Assembly (NCBI GenBank): GCA_003280025.1
Contig: QCGD01000009.1
Coordinates: 19,644-83,643 of the forward strand
Direction of reading: 5' to 3'
Origin: Prochlorococcus sp. AG-363-P06
GTDB lineage: Bacteria > Cyanobacteriota > Cyanobacteriia > PCC-6307 > Cyanobiaceae
DNA length: 64,000 nt
Below, piece by piece: positions 63,884 through 64,000 of this stretch. Made by a program: the position numbers and the translations under genes. The notes beneath the pieces were generated by a model. That model was not told the origin of the DNA and did not search any database. It saw only the letters and a program-made list of their open reading frames with translations. Each line of letters opens with the position of its first letter. The first letter of the stretch is position 1.

Positions 63884-64000
63884 GTGAATTTTAAAAATAT
63901 TCTTTCGAATAAATTTCAACTGTCTAGAGATATAGGCATTGATTTAGGTACTGCCAATACTCTTATTCATGTATCTGGTAAAGGTGTAGTTCTGGAACAA
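63884..64000 (+). CDS. mreB: Rod shape-determining protein MreB, 3'-truncated by window edge (GTG start); not in the supplied ORF track
   Basis: Translated by hand: (V)[38 protein letters not shown], open to the last base; in-frame TGA immediately upstream of the GTG. Confidence 0.85.
   Translation, partial: MNFKNILSNKFQLSRDIGIDLGTANTLIHVSGKGVVLEQ

Noticed and set aside
1-64000. Search for tRNA, rRNA, tmRNA, RNase P, 6S, CRISPR arrays, IS elements and prophage genes
   Set aside because: Intergenic regions are short and AT-rich, with no cloverleaf-like or conserved RNA sequence recognised, no spaced repeats, and no transposase or integrase ORFs. Small Yfr-type RNAs cannot be excluded by eye.

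Overview
AT-rich, gene-dense window that looks like a high-light Prochlorococcus-type picocyanobacterial chromosome; this assignment rests on gene order and protein content, not on a search. It carries about 58 protein-coding genes, almost all recognisable housekeeping genes: ppk, a group-2 sigma factor, acnB, dnaK, argG, mraY, sucrose-phosphate synthase, uvrA, recN, thrC, dnaN, purL, purF, gyrA/parC-like, queG, nusB, ftsY, argH, RRM protein, grpE-dnaJ, murB/murC, gap2, efp-accB, pdxA, cbiD, guaA and the 5' end of mreB. No rRNA, tRNA, CRISPR array, transposon or prophage was recognised. The most notable non-coding element is the ~340 bp thrC-dnaN intergenic region. It holds a cluster of TTTCCACA-like DnaA boxes and duplicated AT-rich blocks and is very likely the chromosomal replication origin. 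Other points worth checking: a 6-copy 15-bp in-frame repeat in ftsY, a terminator hairpin that argues for a GTG start of the RRM gene, an 82-bp antisense tail overlap probably created by stop loss in the sucrose-phosphate synthase gene, a possibly decayed ORF near 59.6 kb, a Tat-signal-bearing MsrB, and the guaA-mreB junction at the window edge. I saw no convincing wholly new multi-gene system. The least explained patch is 57.6-59.75 kb.
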